Origin: CAWINY01 sp963837635 | GTDB lineage: Bacteria > Acidobacteriota > Terriglobia > Terriglobales > Acidobacteriaceae | Direction: 5' to 3' | Assembly (NCBI GenBank): GCA_963837635.1 | Contig: CAWINY010000003.1 | Coordinates: forward strand, 186,001 to 250,000 | Length of the DNA stretch: 64,000 bases | Part shown: one piece after another, positions 8,884-17,904 of the stretch | Numbering within the stretch: position 1 is the first letter of the stretch | Layout: each line of letters opens with the position of its first letter | Translations under genes and position numbers: made by a program | The notes under the pieces: model-generated | The model's database searches: none | The model's input: only the letters and a program-made list of their open reading frames with translations | Told to the model about the DNA's origin: nothing

Positions 8884-10524
8884 GTGAATCGCACTTGGAT
8901 CAAAGTTGTTCTGGCCGTCCTCGTGGTACTCGCTGTCATTGCTGCAGCCCTGCCGCTGTTTATCAATGCTGAAAGGTTCCGGCCTGAGATCGAGACGCGT
9001 CTGGGAGCGGCGCTCAACCGCACGGTGAAGCTTGGCAAGCTGAGCTTCTCGCTGCTCTCCGGTGGCATCGCGGCCGAGGACATCAGCATCTCGGACGACC
9101 CCGCGTTCTCACGCTCGCCATTCCTGGAGGCCAAGTCGCTCGACGTGGGCGTAGCCTTATGGCCGCTGATTACCTCACGCGCGGTCCAGATCGAGTCGAT
9201 CACCGTCGTGCAACCGCGCGTCTCCTTGCTGCAGAACAGCCGCGGCCAGTGGAACTTCTCCAGCATCGGCGGGAAACCGTCTCCGGGTGGCGAGAAGCAA
9301 CCTCCGTCCAGCGCGCCGGCGCCCCCGCTAACCATAGCTAAGCTTCAGATCAAGGACGGCACGATCCAGATGACCAGCGGCGGAAAGACGCAGGCGTACA
9401 CCAATGTGACGCTCACAGCGCGCGATTTTTCGCCCACCACGGCGTCGCCATTCAGCCTGAGCGCCAATCTTCCGGGCAATGGGAAGCTGCAGGTCGAGGG
9501 TCAAGCGGGGCCGCTCGCAGCCGACGCCAGCGTCACACCGTTTACCGCAAACGTGAAGCTCAGCGGCTTGGACGTGGGCACCTACATGGGAGCGGCTTCG
9601 GGCTTCAGCGGCATCGCCGACCTGAACGCGAAGATGTCTTCGCAAAACGGCGTGGCGCACGCGGACGGGAACCTGAAAGCGAGCAAGCTGAGGGTGGCCC
9701 GGGCCGGCACTCCGGCTCGTGACCCGATCACCCTGGACTTCAACACCGACTACGATTTGCCGCACAACCAAGTGCGCGTCAACCGCGGCGACCTGCATCT
9801 CGGCGGCAGCGTGGCCCACATCACCGGGAACGTGGACCAGCGCGGCGCGGCTCCCGTCCTCAATATGAACTTGAACGAGCCGGGGCTTGCCGCGGCGGAT
9901 CTGGAGAAATTCTTGCCCGCGGCTGCCATCTCATTGCCGGCCGGAGTCTCGTTGCGATCCGGCACGCTGGCGACCAACTTGAAAGTGGAGGGTCCGGCGG
10001 AGCGCCTGCTGATCACGGGCCCCGTTCACGCCACCAATGTGCGCCTGAGCGGATTCGATCTGGGCGGTAAGTTTTCGGCCATCGGACCGTTGGCGGGGAT
10101 TCGCACCGGGCCGAACACCGATATCCAGTTGCTGGACGCGATGCTGCGCGTCAGTCCCGAAGGCACTCGACTCGATGGCATCAACACCATAGTCTCCGGC
10201 GTTGGCAGCATCGTCGGGCAAGGGGTCCTCTCGCCGAGTGGCGCGTTGGATTTCCACCTCGCGGCGAAGCTGGCGAATGCCGGCGGAGTTGCCGGCGGGG
10301 TCATGGCAGGAGTGGCGCAGCTGACCGGACTGGGCGTCAATCTGCGCAACGCCATCCCGGTGCATGTAACCGGCACCACCTCGGACCCGAAATTCGCCGC
10401 CGACCTGTCGAACGTGTTGGCCACGCAGACGCCATCGGCAACCCAGCAACCCACCCAGCCACTCAACAATCCGGCGGGAGCGGTGGGAGGACTGCTGCAG
10501 GGATTGTTTGGGAAGAAGAAGTAG
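8884..10524 (+). CDS. AsmA-family protein
   Basis: A 546-residue protein with an N-terminal membrane anchor (about residues 5-26) followed by the AsmA N-terminal pattern: FINAERFRPEIETRLG, then LNRTVKLGKLSFSLLSGG. The remainder is beta-rich, as in periplasmic AsmA/TamB-like proteins linked to lipid transport and outer-membrane assembly. The C-terminus ends in a Gln/Pro/Ala-rich stretch and LFGKKK. The GTG start is supported by GAGGAG at 8872-8877. It stands alone on its strand between gyrA and yggX. The family role is known only in outline, and the substrate cannot be read here. Confidence 0.85.
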   Translation: MNRTWIKVVLAVLVVLAVIAAALPLFINAERFRPEIETRLGAALNRTVKLGKLSFSLLSGGIAAEDISISDDPAFSRSPFLEAKSLDVGVALWPLITSRAVQIESITVVQPRVSLLQNSRGQWNFSSIGGKPSPGGEKQPPSSAPAPPLTIAKLQIKDGTIQMTSGGKTQAYTNVTLTARDFSPTTASPFSLSANLPGNGKLQVEGQAGPLAADASVTPFTANVKLSGLDVGTYMGAASGFSGIADLNAKMSSQNGVAHADGNLKASKLRVARAGTPARDPITLDFNTDYDLPHNQVRVNRGDLHLGGSVAHITGNVDQRGAAPVLNMNLNEPGLAAADLEKFLPAAAISLPAGVSLRSGTLATNLKVEGPAERLLITGPVHATNVRLSGFDLGGKFSAIGPLAGIRTGPNTDIQLLDAMLRVSPEGTRLDGINTIVSGVGSIVGQGVLSPSGALDFHLAAKLANAGGVAGGVMAGVAQLTGLGVNLRNAIPVHVTGTTSDPKFAADLSNVLATQTPSATQQPTQPLNNPAGAVGGLLQGLFGKKK

Positions 10525-10534
10525 GGGGGAAGCC

Positions 10535-10705
10535 ATTAGCCGTCAGCTATCAGCCATCAGGTACCCGACCCCGAACAGGTGCCAGACAAAGGAGATTCCC
10601 ATGTTGGCTTCGCGGCTTCGCGCCTTCGCGTTGAAGGTTCCTCGCGCTCCTGCAGTGAACTTGAGAGCTGAGAGCTGACGGCTGAGAGCTGATGGCTTAT
10701 AGCAA
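10535..10705. repeat. Family D repeats (AGCTGATGGCT) and GCGCCTTCGCG motifs
   Basis: The stretch begins CCATTAGCCGTCAGCTATC and ends GACGGCTGAGAGCTGATGGC, so the two ends can pair. Between them is CTTCGCGGCTTCGCGCCTTC. It fills the gap between the converging asmA-like and yggX genes. Confidence 0.65.
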
Positions 10706-10728
10706 AAGCCAGCCCCATCGGGCTGGCT
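10700..10728 (-). terminator. Rho-independent terminator of yggX
   Basis: The minus strand has a perfect 9-bp stem, AGCCAGCCC / GGGCTGGCT, with a 4-base loop, followed by TTTT, beginning 24 bases after the yggX stop codon. Confidence 0.7.
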
Positions 10729-10752
10729 AGTTGCGGAAATTTGCGAGGATGG

Positions 10753-11022
10753 CTACTTCTCGGGTGTGAATTCTTTCGGCTTCTGCAAGCCTTCCCCGAA
10801 GAAATACTGCTCCATCTGCTGCGCCAGGAACTCCTGGTGCTCTCGGCGCCAGGGCTGCAGACGATACTCATTCAGTAGCATCTTTTGCAGATTGCCCCAA
10901 TCGGCCCAGGCCTGCATGGAAACGTTCTCGTAGATGCGCCGCCCCAGTTCATTGTCGAAAGGGGGCTCGTCGAGACCTTCCGCCTCGCGCCCCAGCTTCA
11001 CGCACTTGACCATATGAGCCAT
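10753..11022 (-). CDS. yggX: Probable Fe(2+)-trafficking protein YggX
   Basis: An 89-residue protein of the YggX family, small cytoplasmic proteins that protect iron-sulfur clusters from oxidative damage and may move iron. The single conserved N-terminal Cys is at position 7 (MAHMVKC). The family signature KLGREAEGLDEPPF is followed by ISENVS-like IYENVSMQAW, and the rest is helical. The ATG at 11022 is preferred to upstream codons because AGGAGAGGG lies just ahead of it. A hairpin terminator follows. The gene is monocistronic, divergent from folP and convergent with the AsmA-like gene. Confidence 0.9.
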   Translation of the reverse strand: MAHMVKCVKLGREAEGLDEPPFDNELGRRIYENVSMQAWADWGNLQKMLLNEYRLQPWRREHQEFLAQQMEQYFFGEGLQKPKEFTPEK

Positions 11023-11255
11023 TCGGTCCCTCTCCTGCCAGGATTGTACCAGCGTAGGACGGGTCTCCGCGCTTGTGGCGCACGACTGCGAATCGGGCAT
11101 GCCTCCGGCACTTCATCGCGAGGTGCGCACGCCTGCTCAGGACTGCGTCCTGGGCTATTTTCGGACTGCGCCTCCGGCGCGCAGATGCCGAGGGTGCCCT
11201 CATACCTGCTACCTGTAGCCCAGCAGTGGATCTCGTGCCGGGTACAATCATGCTC

Positions 11256-12221
11256 ATGCGGCCCCGCTACAGCTGGCGCTTGCGTTCGCGATCCCTCGAA
11301 CTTGGTGCGCGCACCCTGATCATGGGAATCGTGAACGTCACCCCGGACTCGTTCTCCGACGGCGGCCGCTATTTTGCACCCGGGGACGCCGTGGAACACG
11401 CCCTCGGTTTGCTAGAACAGGGGGCGGACATGCTCGACATCGGCGGCGAATCCACCCGCCCCGGGGCACGCGTCTCGCCAACAAACCCGCACGGGCAGGC
11501 GCTGGACGTGGCCGCCGTCTCAGCGGACGAGGAACTTCGTCGCGTTCTCCCGGTTATCGAGCAAGTCAAGCGCCGCGCGCCGGATTCCCTTCTCTCCGTG
11601 GACACCTACAAGGCTGAAGTGGCGAGGCGCGCCATCGAGGCCGGGGCGGAGATCGTCAATGACGTCAGTGCGCTTCGCTGGGACCCCGCCATGCTGCAAA
11701 CGGTGGCCGAACTCGGCTGCGGAGTGGTGCTCATGCACATGCGCGGCCGTCCCGAACAGTGGCGAACCCTTCCACCACTGGCCAACCACGAGGTGGTACC
11801 GCTAGTCATGCGCGAATTGCGCGAGTGGGCCGCCGCCGCCGTAGCTGCGGGCATTACGCCCCTACACATTGTGCTCGATCCCGGCTATGGCTTCGGCAAG
11901 AACTTTGAGGAAAATTATCCACTGCTGGTCCACTTGGACGACTTGCACGCGCTGGGATATCCCATCCTGGCCGGAACCTCGCGCAAATCCTTTATCGGCA
12001 AAACTATGGGTGGCGGCACGCCCGTGCCGCCGGCCGCCCGCCTCCATGGAACCCTGGCCAGCGAAACCGCAGCCATTCTGAAGGGCGCGCACATCCTGCG
12101 GGTGCACGACGTTGCCGCCGCGCGCGAAGCCGCAGCCGTGGCCGATGCCATCCTGAACACTGAAGATTCCACGACCTCGCCCACGCCAGCCTCTGAAACC
12201 CCACCACGGAGTTCCCCATGA
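11256..12221 (+). CDS. folP: Dihydropteroate synthase
   Basis: About 321 residues. FolP joins p-aminobenzoate to dihydropterin pyrophosphate in folate synthesis. Family motifs in order: MGIVNVTPDSFSDGG, DIGGESTRPGAR, VLMHMRGRP, DPGYGFGKNFEENYPLL, GTSRKSFIGK and LRVHDVAA. An ATG at 11250 is an alternative start; the frame stays open further upstream without family similarity. After GESTRPGAR there are about 16 more residues than in E. coli FolP (starting VSPTNPHG); the underlying DNA faintly resembles a family A repeat. The C-terminus has a Ser/Thr/Pro-rich tail of about 20 residues. Confidence 0.93.
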   Translation: MRPRYSWRLRSRSLELGARTLIMGIVNVTPDSFSDGGRYFAPGDAVEHALGLLEQGADMLDIGGESTRPGARVSPTNPHGQALDVAAVSADEELRRVLPVIEQVKRRAPDSLLSVDTYKAEVARRAIEAGAEIVNDVSALRWDPAMLQTVAELGCGVVLMHMRGRPEQWRTLPPLANHEVVPLVMRELREWAAAAVAAGITPLHIVLDPGYGFGKNFEENYPLLVHLDDLHALGYPILAGTSRKSFIGKTMGGGTPVPPAARLHGTLASETAAILKGAHILRVHDVAAAREAAAVADAILNTEDSTTSPTPASETPPRSSP

Positions 12222-12255
12222 GCGCACGCGCTCAAACCTCTCGTGGTAGGTTCTG

Positions 12256-13449
12256 CTACTTCGGTTGAGCCGCCTCTCCCGCTGGAGGTGCCGGCGCTGG
12301 AGGGAGTGTTTGCGCCGGCGCCTCCGGTGCGCCGGCTTCGATCTCTTCAGTGTGAGCACGCTGCGCGCGCGCCCTTTGCATGGCTTCAGCGTGGGCTCTC
12401 TGTGCCTTCTGCAACTGGCGCATGTGGCGCTGAAATTCCATCTGGGCCTGGCGCGCGGCCTGCTCGATTTCCGGGCCGAGTTCTTGCATGTGCCGCTGCA
12501 TCTCCTGCATCTCCGCATCCATTTCAGACATGTCGAGCGGCATGGGTTCGGGTCCGCCAGCTTGGGGAAGCTTCATGGCAAGGACTTGTTGGCGGCGTTC
12601 GCGGATGACCGCTATCGGCAGCGTGCCTTGGGTGTGCAAGGCGCGGCGCCAGTCCGCGTAGGACTGCACCCGCTGATGGCCGGCCTTAAAGATCACGTCC
12701 CCGGCTCTCAAACCGGCGGCTTCGGCCGGCGTACCATGCAGCACCTGGCGCACCAGGATGCCCCCTCCACTGCGAACGCCGAAGTACTCTGCCAGTTGCG
12801 GGGTGAGCTCCTCGACGACCGCCCCGTCGCGTAACGAGTACTGGAGCACGCTGAAGCCGGGGACGTCGACGGCCATGGCCGGTATTGTGGGAACCATGAT
12901 CTCGGGCACTGAGATGTGAATGGGCCCGTTCATGCCGCGCGCCACGTAAACATCGCTCCGCTTGCCGAGCTTCGTCTTAATGGTTATGGGTCGGCCGCTG
13001 CGGACGACGCCGAGAGTCACCTCGCGTCCAGCCGGCAGGGGGCGGATCAGATCGCGCAATTGTTCGGCGCTGTTCACTTTCGTGCCGTTGAAGGTGGTGA
13101 TCACATCGTGCTCGCGGAGGCCCGCTTTGGCCGCTGGAGCGTCCTGATCAATCATGTTAACTTCCGCACCGTGGGTGTCCTTCAGATCGAGCGCGCCGAC
13201 CCCGAGATAGCCTGCCACGCGCACCCGCGCGGGCCGCGCCGGTTTGGCGGGCGACGGGGTGGCCGAGCGCGGAGTCTGGGTTCCCGACCGCGGTTGCGCT
13301 TGCTGAGGAGGAGCGCCTGCCGGGGATTGTGAACTGGAGGGCGCGCCCGTCGGCAGGGCCGCTGCAGACGGCGCTGCCGGACTGGCCTGTGCCCATGCCG
13401 CTGCCGTTCCCAGCGCCAGGATCGTTATCTTGAATAAAGCGGTTCGCAT
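12256..13449 (-). CDS. Double-PDZ exported protein
   Basis: A 397-residue protein with a signal peptide (about 1-22, ending AWAQA) and a Ser/Pro/Gln-rich linker. PDZ domain 1 covers about residues 80-165 (GYLGVGALDL, AKAGLREHDVITTFNG) and PDZ domain 2 about 215-300 (AAGLRAGDVIFKAGHQRV). A long charged Met/Gln/Glu/Arg helix, probably coiled-coil, follows, and then a Pro/Ala tail. No protease domain is present, so it is not a DegP/HtrA enzyme and more likely a periplasmic binding or regulatory protein. It is the last gene of the minus-strand sigma / anti-sigma / DUF4097 cluster. Known for the family: PDZ binds C-termini. Inferred: it acts on envelope proteins controlled by this sigma factor. 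Confidence 0.8.
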   Translation of the reverse strand: MRTALFKITILALGTAAAWAQASPAAPSAAALPTGAPSSSQSPAGAPPQQAQPRSGTQTPRSATPSPAKPARPARVRVAGYLGVGALDLKDTHGAEVNMIDQDAPAAKAGLREHDVITTFNGTKVNSAEQLRDLIRPLPAGREVTLGVVRSGRPITIKTKLGKRSDVYVARGMNGPIHISVPEIMVPTIPAMAVDVPGFSVLQYSLRDGAVVEELTPQLAEYFGVRSGGGILVRQVLHGTPAEAAGLRAGDVIFKAGHQRVQSYADWRRALHTQGTLPIAVIRERRQQVLAMKLPQAGGPEPMPLDMSEMDAEMQEMQRHMQELGPEIEQAARQAQMEFQRHMRQLQKAQRAHAEAMQRARAQRAHTEEIEAGAPEAPAQTLPPAPAPPAGEAAQPK

Positions 13450-13496
13450 GAAACTTGCCCTTCTTGGACCCTAACTCCATCCCGCAACGCGCCCTG

Positions 13497-14693
13497 CTAC
13501 TTGCTGGCGCGGCGCAGTTCGATGTCCCCTCTGGTGGCGCGAATGCGCACCGCGGGACCGCCGCCGTTCAGTGCTCCGTCGGCGCTCAGATGATTTACAC
13601 CAAACAGGCCGCGGCCGATTTCGTTCGTCTTCACCGCCGGGAAGTCGCTCTGAATGTGGTGCCCGCGCGCCCCGAGCACCTCAGCATGAATCGTGGCCTT
13701 CAGGCTGGGGCTCAGATACACGATCACGTCGCCCATGCCCGTTTCCAGGCTGCCGCCGGTGAAGGACGGCCCGCCGAGGAACTCGGCGACGATGCGCCCG
13801 GCGCCGGTCTGTAATTGCGCGCCGTCGGTAATCCCGTAAAGTTCGATCTGCCCCGCCCCGGTGGTGGCAACCACCGGTCCCGAGGCCGAGGTCATGTGGA
13901 TGCTGCCGCCGGTCGTCTGGAGCATGACCTTGCCGCTGATTTGTCCCACATCAAGGTTGCCACCGCCGGATTGCGCCGTTAGCGGGCCGCCACATCTCTG
14001 CACGTTAATGGCGCCGCCCCCGGTTTGCACGTTTACCCCTTGCGCTACCGAGGTGACGACGATGCTGCCGCCGCCACTGGAGGTAAGCAGGCGCCCCTTT
14101 ACGCTGTCGATGTTGACGTTTCCCCCGCCGGTGGAGAGCTCAACATCGCCCCCGGCTGTGCCCACGACGACATTGCCTCCCGCGGTCACGGCTTTCACCA
14201 GCCCGCCAATCTGATCGACGTACAGATTGCCGCCCCCGGAAGCCACTTCGATCCGGCCCGCGATATTGTTCACGCTGGCATTGCCACGGGTCATCATGCG
14301 CACCAGCGCAGTATTCTGAGGCAGCGCAACCTCTAAGACATCGACGGCCGCCACATGCTCCGGTGCCAAACTTACCTGCAGCGTGGCGATGTTGCCGGCC
14401 TTGGAAGCCGATGTCTTGACCTTCTGGAGTTCGCGCCGCGCCTCAACCTCGTTTCCCGATTGGGCGTGCACCCGAAACCGATAGGTAATCACCTTTTGTG
14501 CGCGGTCCCCGTGAATGGACGCGCCACCCGCCTCCATCTTGACGACCAGGGTGCCGGCAGCAGGCAGTGCCCCGGAAATTTCCTCCCCCCAGCCCGACGC
14601 ATCGTGGTACACCCGCATCTGCTGCGCCGCCACGGGAATGGCGAGCGCCGCCGCCAGCAGTACTCCGATCGACGGATTGGAAGCCTTCCTCAC
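13497..14693 (-). CDS. DUF4097-type beta-repeat exported protein
   Basis: A 398-residue protein with a signal peptide (cleavage near VAAQQ). Residues 150-330 form a run of about 20-residue Gly-rich repeats of the type xGGGNVxVxxxxGxV, such as STGGGNVNIDSVKG, SSGGGSIVVTSVAQG and QSGGGNLDVGQISG. This is typical of DUF4097 and other single-stranded beta-helix proteins. It is expected in the periplasm or on the surface; the family's biochemical role is not established. The start is GTG at 14693. It lies 47 bases upstream of the PDZ gene and downstream of the anti-sigma gene, so it is a likely target or output of that system. Confidence 0.8.
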   Translation of the reverse strand: MRKASNPSIGVLLAAALAIPVAAQQMRVYHDASGWGEEISGALPAAGTLVVKMEAGGASIHGDRAQKVITYRFRVHAQSGNEVEARRELQKVKTSASKAGNIATLQVSLAPEHVAAVDVLEVALPQNTALVRMMTRGNASVNNIAGRIEVASGGGNLYVDQIGGLVKAVTAGGNVVVGTAGGDVELSTGGGNVNIDSVKGRLLTSSGGGSIVVTSVAQGVNVQTGGGAINVQRCGGPLTAQSGGGNLDVGQISGKVMLQTTGGSIHMTSASGPVVATTGAGQIELYGITDGAQLQTGAGRIVAEFLGGPSFTGGSLETGMGDVIVYLSPSLKATIHAEVLGARGHHIQSDFPAVKTNEIGRGLFGVNHLSADGALNGGGPAVRIRATRGDIELRRASK

Positions 14694-14699
14694 CTGTCA

Positions 14700-14822
14700 G
14701 GTCCTCTGTCTCAGCTTTCGGCTTTCAGCTCTCTACTGTCGTTAGTCGTTTGTCGTTAGTCGTTGGCTTCGGCGCATCGGGTTTGTATGCTAACGACCCA
14801 CGACTAACGACCCACGACAGAT
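14700..14822. repeat. Family D and family B repeats between anti-sigma and DUF4097 genes
   Basis: It contains CTTTCGGCTTTCAGCTCTC, then GTCGTTAGTCGTTTGTCG, and the complementary right arm CTAACGACCCACGACTAACG. The arms can form a long hairpin in the operon transcript. Confidence 0.65.
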
Positions 14823-14839
14823 AGAAACCGCCAAAAATG

Positions 14840-15787
14840 TCAATCAATGTGCGGCGTGGACGCCAGCAACACCCGAGACTGAGTCCGGATGTATGGGTTC
14901 TTGTCGTCGTTCGCCAAATGTTCAAGCACCAGCCGCACCGCCGAATCTGCCTTCACCGCGCCCACCATCTGGATGGCCAGGTTGCGCACACCCGGGTTCG
15001 TATCGTTGGCCAAAGCCTCCAGCACGGCGTTGCGCACCTGGATTTCACCCTTGACGAAGGGACCGAGCGCCTCCAGGGCCTTCAGCCGCACGCCGGGGTT
15101 GTTGTCGTAGCGGAGGGCGTACATCAGTACGTCGCGAATATGCTCGTCTTCCGCCTTGCTCTGAGTCAGCAGGTCCACCGAATCCATGCGCACTCCGGAG
15201 TTCTGGTTGTTGCGCGCGGCGAACAGCAAGAGTTGCTGAATGCGCGGGTCGTCCAGCGAGCCCTGGACCTTCTGCGGCACCAGCGTGTCGTAGTGGATAT
15301 CAACCCGGTTGGAGCCCGGATGCTGGGTGATGTCGCGAATGGCGGCGATGGAAGCCTCCGCGGGCGGCTGCGGGGTAGCCGCTATGCTGGCACTGTTGCT
15401 GGCCGGAGCTTGCGAGCGAGCGATCTGGTAGGTAGTGCCAACTCCGCCGGCAAAGCCGGCCATTACCAGGATCGCGGCGAGCGCGGGCGAGAGCTTGGCC
15501 TGCCGCAGCCAGGACATCGGGTCGAACAGCAGGCGCCGCCAGCCGTGCGCCGGTTGCGTGGTCTCCAGCGCCTCCTGCAGCCGCATGCGGGATGCGGCCA
15601 GCAGGTTCGGCGAAGGTTCCATCTGCGGGATTGCCGACATGGTCGCCGTGAATTCGCGCAGCTCGTTCAGTGCCGCAGCGCAGGCGGCACAACGCTGTAC
15701 GTGCTGCTCCAACTCATGGCGCGCATCGTCCGGCAATTCGTCGTAGACGTAAAGCGTGATGTTCGATTTCACCCAGTCGCAGTTCAT
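14840..15787 (-). CDS. Zinc-finger anti-sigma factor with HEAT repeats
   Basis: A 315-residue predicted membrane protein. The N-terminus has the ZAS zinc finger: Cys3, then His29-x3-Cys33-x2-Cys36 (EQHVQRCAAC), which in this family holds an ECF sigma factor. A single membrane segment is seen at about residues 103-121 (ILVMAGFAGGVGTTY). The outer C-terminal half consists of HEAT-like helical repeats, for example DNNPGVRLKALEALGPF and DTNPGVRNLAIQMVGAV. It sits 22 bases after the sigma gene, the standard pairing. HEAT repeats as the sensory part suggest a protein ligand rather than a redox signal; that is inference. Confidence 0.85.
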   Translation of the reverse strand: MNCDWVKSNITLYVYDELPDDARHELEQHVQRCAACAAALNELREFTATMSAIPQMEPSPNLLAASRMRLQEALETTQPAHGWRRLLFDPMSWLRQAKLSPALAAILVMAGFAGGVGTTYQIARSQAPASNSASIAATPQPPAEASIAAIRDITQHPGSNRVDIHYDTLVPQKVQGSLDDPRIQQLLLFAARNNQNSGVRMDSVDLLTQSKAEDEHIRDVLMYALRYDNNPGVRLKALEALGPFVKGEIQVRNAVLEALANDTNPGVRNLAIQMVGAVKADSAVRLVLEHLANDDKNPYIRTQSRVLLASTPHID

Positions 15788-15809
15788 AGGTTTAACCCAG
15801 TAAGAGTGA

Positions 15810-16511
15810 CTAGCCTTTCAGATCCGCCAACGCTGCTCTGAGCTTTTGCGTCGCCCGGAACAGCGTGTTCTTGGCCGTCTCTTCGGTCGTGTTCAGAATC
15901 TCGCCGACCGTCTTGAGCTTCAGGCCGTGATAATGCTTCAGCTCGAAAACCATGCGTTCGCGCGGCGTGAGCTTTTGCAGCGAACGGTTAATGCGGATGG
16001 CCAATTCCCGGCTCAGCAGCTCACGCTCGGGATTGTTCGTGGCGCGCGCGTCCGCCACCTGGTCCAGCAGGTTGAATTCCTCGCCGCCCTCGTTCACCGC
16101 AACCGAGGCGTCCTCTTTGCGCACCTGGCGCTTGCGTAGGTGATCGAGGCAAACGTTGCTCACGATGCGATAAATCCAGGTATAGAACGAACATTCGAAG
16201 CGGAAGCTGCCCAGGTTGCGGTAGGCCTTGAGGAAAGCCTCTTGGTAGACGTCCTGCGCGTCGGCCTCCGAGCGGGTTAGGCGCAGCGCCAACCGCAGCA
16301 CGGGACGATCGTACTGGCGCACCAATTCCTCGAAGGCAGCGTGGTTGCCCGCCTGCGCCTCGCGAATCAATGCGGCATCATCGACGCGGCTGCTCGGTCG
16401 TCCTAGCATCTGACCCCGCCGGAGGATGGGATCGATCTTAGCCTCCGGCACGTATCCCAGGCTCACGGGCCACTCCGCAACCGCGCCTGCCCTGTTAAGG
16501 TCGGCTGGCAT
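15810..16511 (-). CDS. ECF-type RNA polymerase sigma factor
   Basis: About 233 residues from ATG 16511. Region 2 is recognisable in FEELVRQYDRPVLRLALRLT, with the DVYQEAFLKAYRNL and FYTWIYRIVSNVCLDHLRKR motifs. Region 4 follows in LTPRERMVFELKHYHGLKL and the helix TEETAKNTLFRATQKLR. The frame is open upstream to an ATG at 16619, 14 bases after a TATAAT (minus strand, 16634-16639), so a longer N-terminus is possible; MLGRPSS at 16409 is a shorter option. It is the first gene of the minus-strand cluster with its anti-sigma factor directly downstream. Autoregulation is usual for such pairs but no target motif was identified. Confidence 0.9.
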   Translation of the reverse strand: MPADLNRAGAVAEWPVSLGYVPEAKIDPILRRGQMLGRPSSRVDDAALIREAQAGNHAAFEELVRQYDRPVLRLALRLTRSEADAQDVYQEAFLKAYRNLGSFRFECSFYTWIYRIVSNVCLDHLRKRQVRKEDASVAVNEGGEEFNLLDQVADARATNNPERELLSRELAIRINRSLQKLTPRERMVFELKHYHGLKLKTVGEILNTTEETAKNTLFRATQKLRAALADLKG

Positions 16512-16688
16512 GGTTTTCTGCTTCGTCTTGCCCTCGGCCGGGTTCCTAGGATCGGAGGTTTGACCACATGGGGCCCCGGCCTTGTACGTACTCAAGGAGA
16601 TAGACGGCGAGCGGCCCATCCAGTTAGCAGAGAATTATAGGGTTAAGGGGGTACGGCAGCACGGTAAAGAGTTGTGGGGCGGGACGTT

Positions 16689-17717
16689 TCAGACCGGCGC
16701 CCACATGGCCTCGAGTTGGATACGGCGGCCGTGCTCGCTCACTTGCGCCAGAATATCCAAGGCTACGCCCAGAGCACGGCGTCCCTCTTCCAGCGAAACA
16801 ACCGGCTTCGAGCGCCGGCGCACCGCGTCGAGAAAAGAGCGCAGCTCGGCCCGCAGCGGTTCCTCAGGCTCGATGGCAGGTTTAGCGGGCTTGATCAGTG
16901 CCCCCAGCGCATCCAGGGAGAAATCCTGCGCCTGCGCCTGCGCCACCGCCGCCGGATCGACGCTGAACACCATCACGTCTTGCCGGGTGTAGTCGATGGA
17001 AATGTACTGGCGCGGCTGGAAAAAGCGCAGCTTGCGCACCCGCTCGGTGCTGACCCGGCTGGCGGTGAAATTGGCCACACAACCGGATTCGAACTCCATG
17101 CGCACGTTGGCGATGTCCACCTTGCCCGACAGGATGGGCAGGCCCACGGCGCGGATTTCCTTGACCGGCGAATTTACGAACGACAAAACAACATCGATGT
17201 CGTGGATCATCAGGTCGAGCACCACATCTACGTCGAGCGAACGTGGGGTGAAGATGCTCAGCCGGTGGATCTCGAAGAACATGGGGCGGGTGATCAGCGG
17301 CACGGTGGCACGCACCGCGGGATTGAAGCGCTCCAGATGGCCCACCATGGCGACGCGCCCCGAACTGTTGGCTAGGCGGATCAGCTCATCGCATTCCGCC
17401 AGAGAGGTGGCGAGGGGCTTTTCCACGAGCACGTCCACGCCCGCCTGCATCAGTTCGCGGGCGACCTCCAGGTGCCGCACCGTAGGCACCGCAACCGACG
17501 CAGCCTGAATCTTGGTGGCCGCCAACAGTTCTTGCACGCTGCCAAAAGCCTTGGTACCGAACTGCGCCGCAATGGACTGCGCGCGGCTGAGGTCGGCGTC
17601 CACAATGCCGGCCAGCTCCACCCCTTCCCCCTGCCGCTGCAACTCGCTGTACACCCGCGCATGATTGCGTCCGAAGGCTCCCACGCCGATGACCGCGACC
17701 GCCGTTTTAGCGCTCAC
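16689..17717 (-). CDS. Gfo/Idh/MocA-family oxidoreductase
   Basis: About 342 residues. The N-terminal Rossmann motif is GVGAFGRNHARVYSEL. The family signature VLVEKPLATSLAECDEL contains the conserved EKP lysine, and HDIDVVLSF lies in the C-terminal substrate domain. These enzymes oxidise or reduce sugars, inositols or related compounds with NAD(P). The substrate cannot be assigned. I chose the GTG at 17717, where the protein begins VSAKTAVAVIG; the frame extends further upstream but without family similarity. It is divergently transcribed from the DUF1015 gene, with a shared upstream region of about 190 bases containing CCACTGACC-type repeats. Confidence 0.87.
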   Translation of the reverse strand: MSAKTAVAVIGVGAFGRNHARVYSELQRQGEGVELAGIVDADLSRAQSIAAQFGTKAFGSVQELLAATKIQAASVAVPTVRHLEVARELMQAGVDVLVEKPLATSLAECDELIRLANSSGRVAMVGHLERFNPAVRATVPLITRPMFFEIHRLSIFTPRSLDVDVVLDLMIHDIDVVLSFVNSPVKEIRAVGLPILSGKVDIANVRMEFESGCVANFTASRVSTERVRKLRFFQPRQYISIDYTRQDVMVFSVDPAAVAQAQAQDFSLDALGALIKPAKPAIEPEEPLRAELRSFLDAVRRRSKPVVSLEEGRRALGVALDILAQVSEHGRRIQLEAMWAPV

Positions 17718-17904
17718 TCCGCACCTTGGCTTCTCAGTAGAGAAGAGTAGATTTTCGCAGATGGTCTGCGTAGCGGCAAATGCGTCGGCCGTCAGCCATC
17801 CGTGGTTTGCAATCATCATCAGCCCTCGGCGATTTGCACTGACCACTCCCACCGACCACTGCCCACCGGCCACTGTTACAATTGAAGGTTCCACCACAAG
17901 ACCT

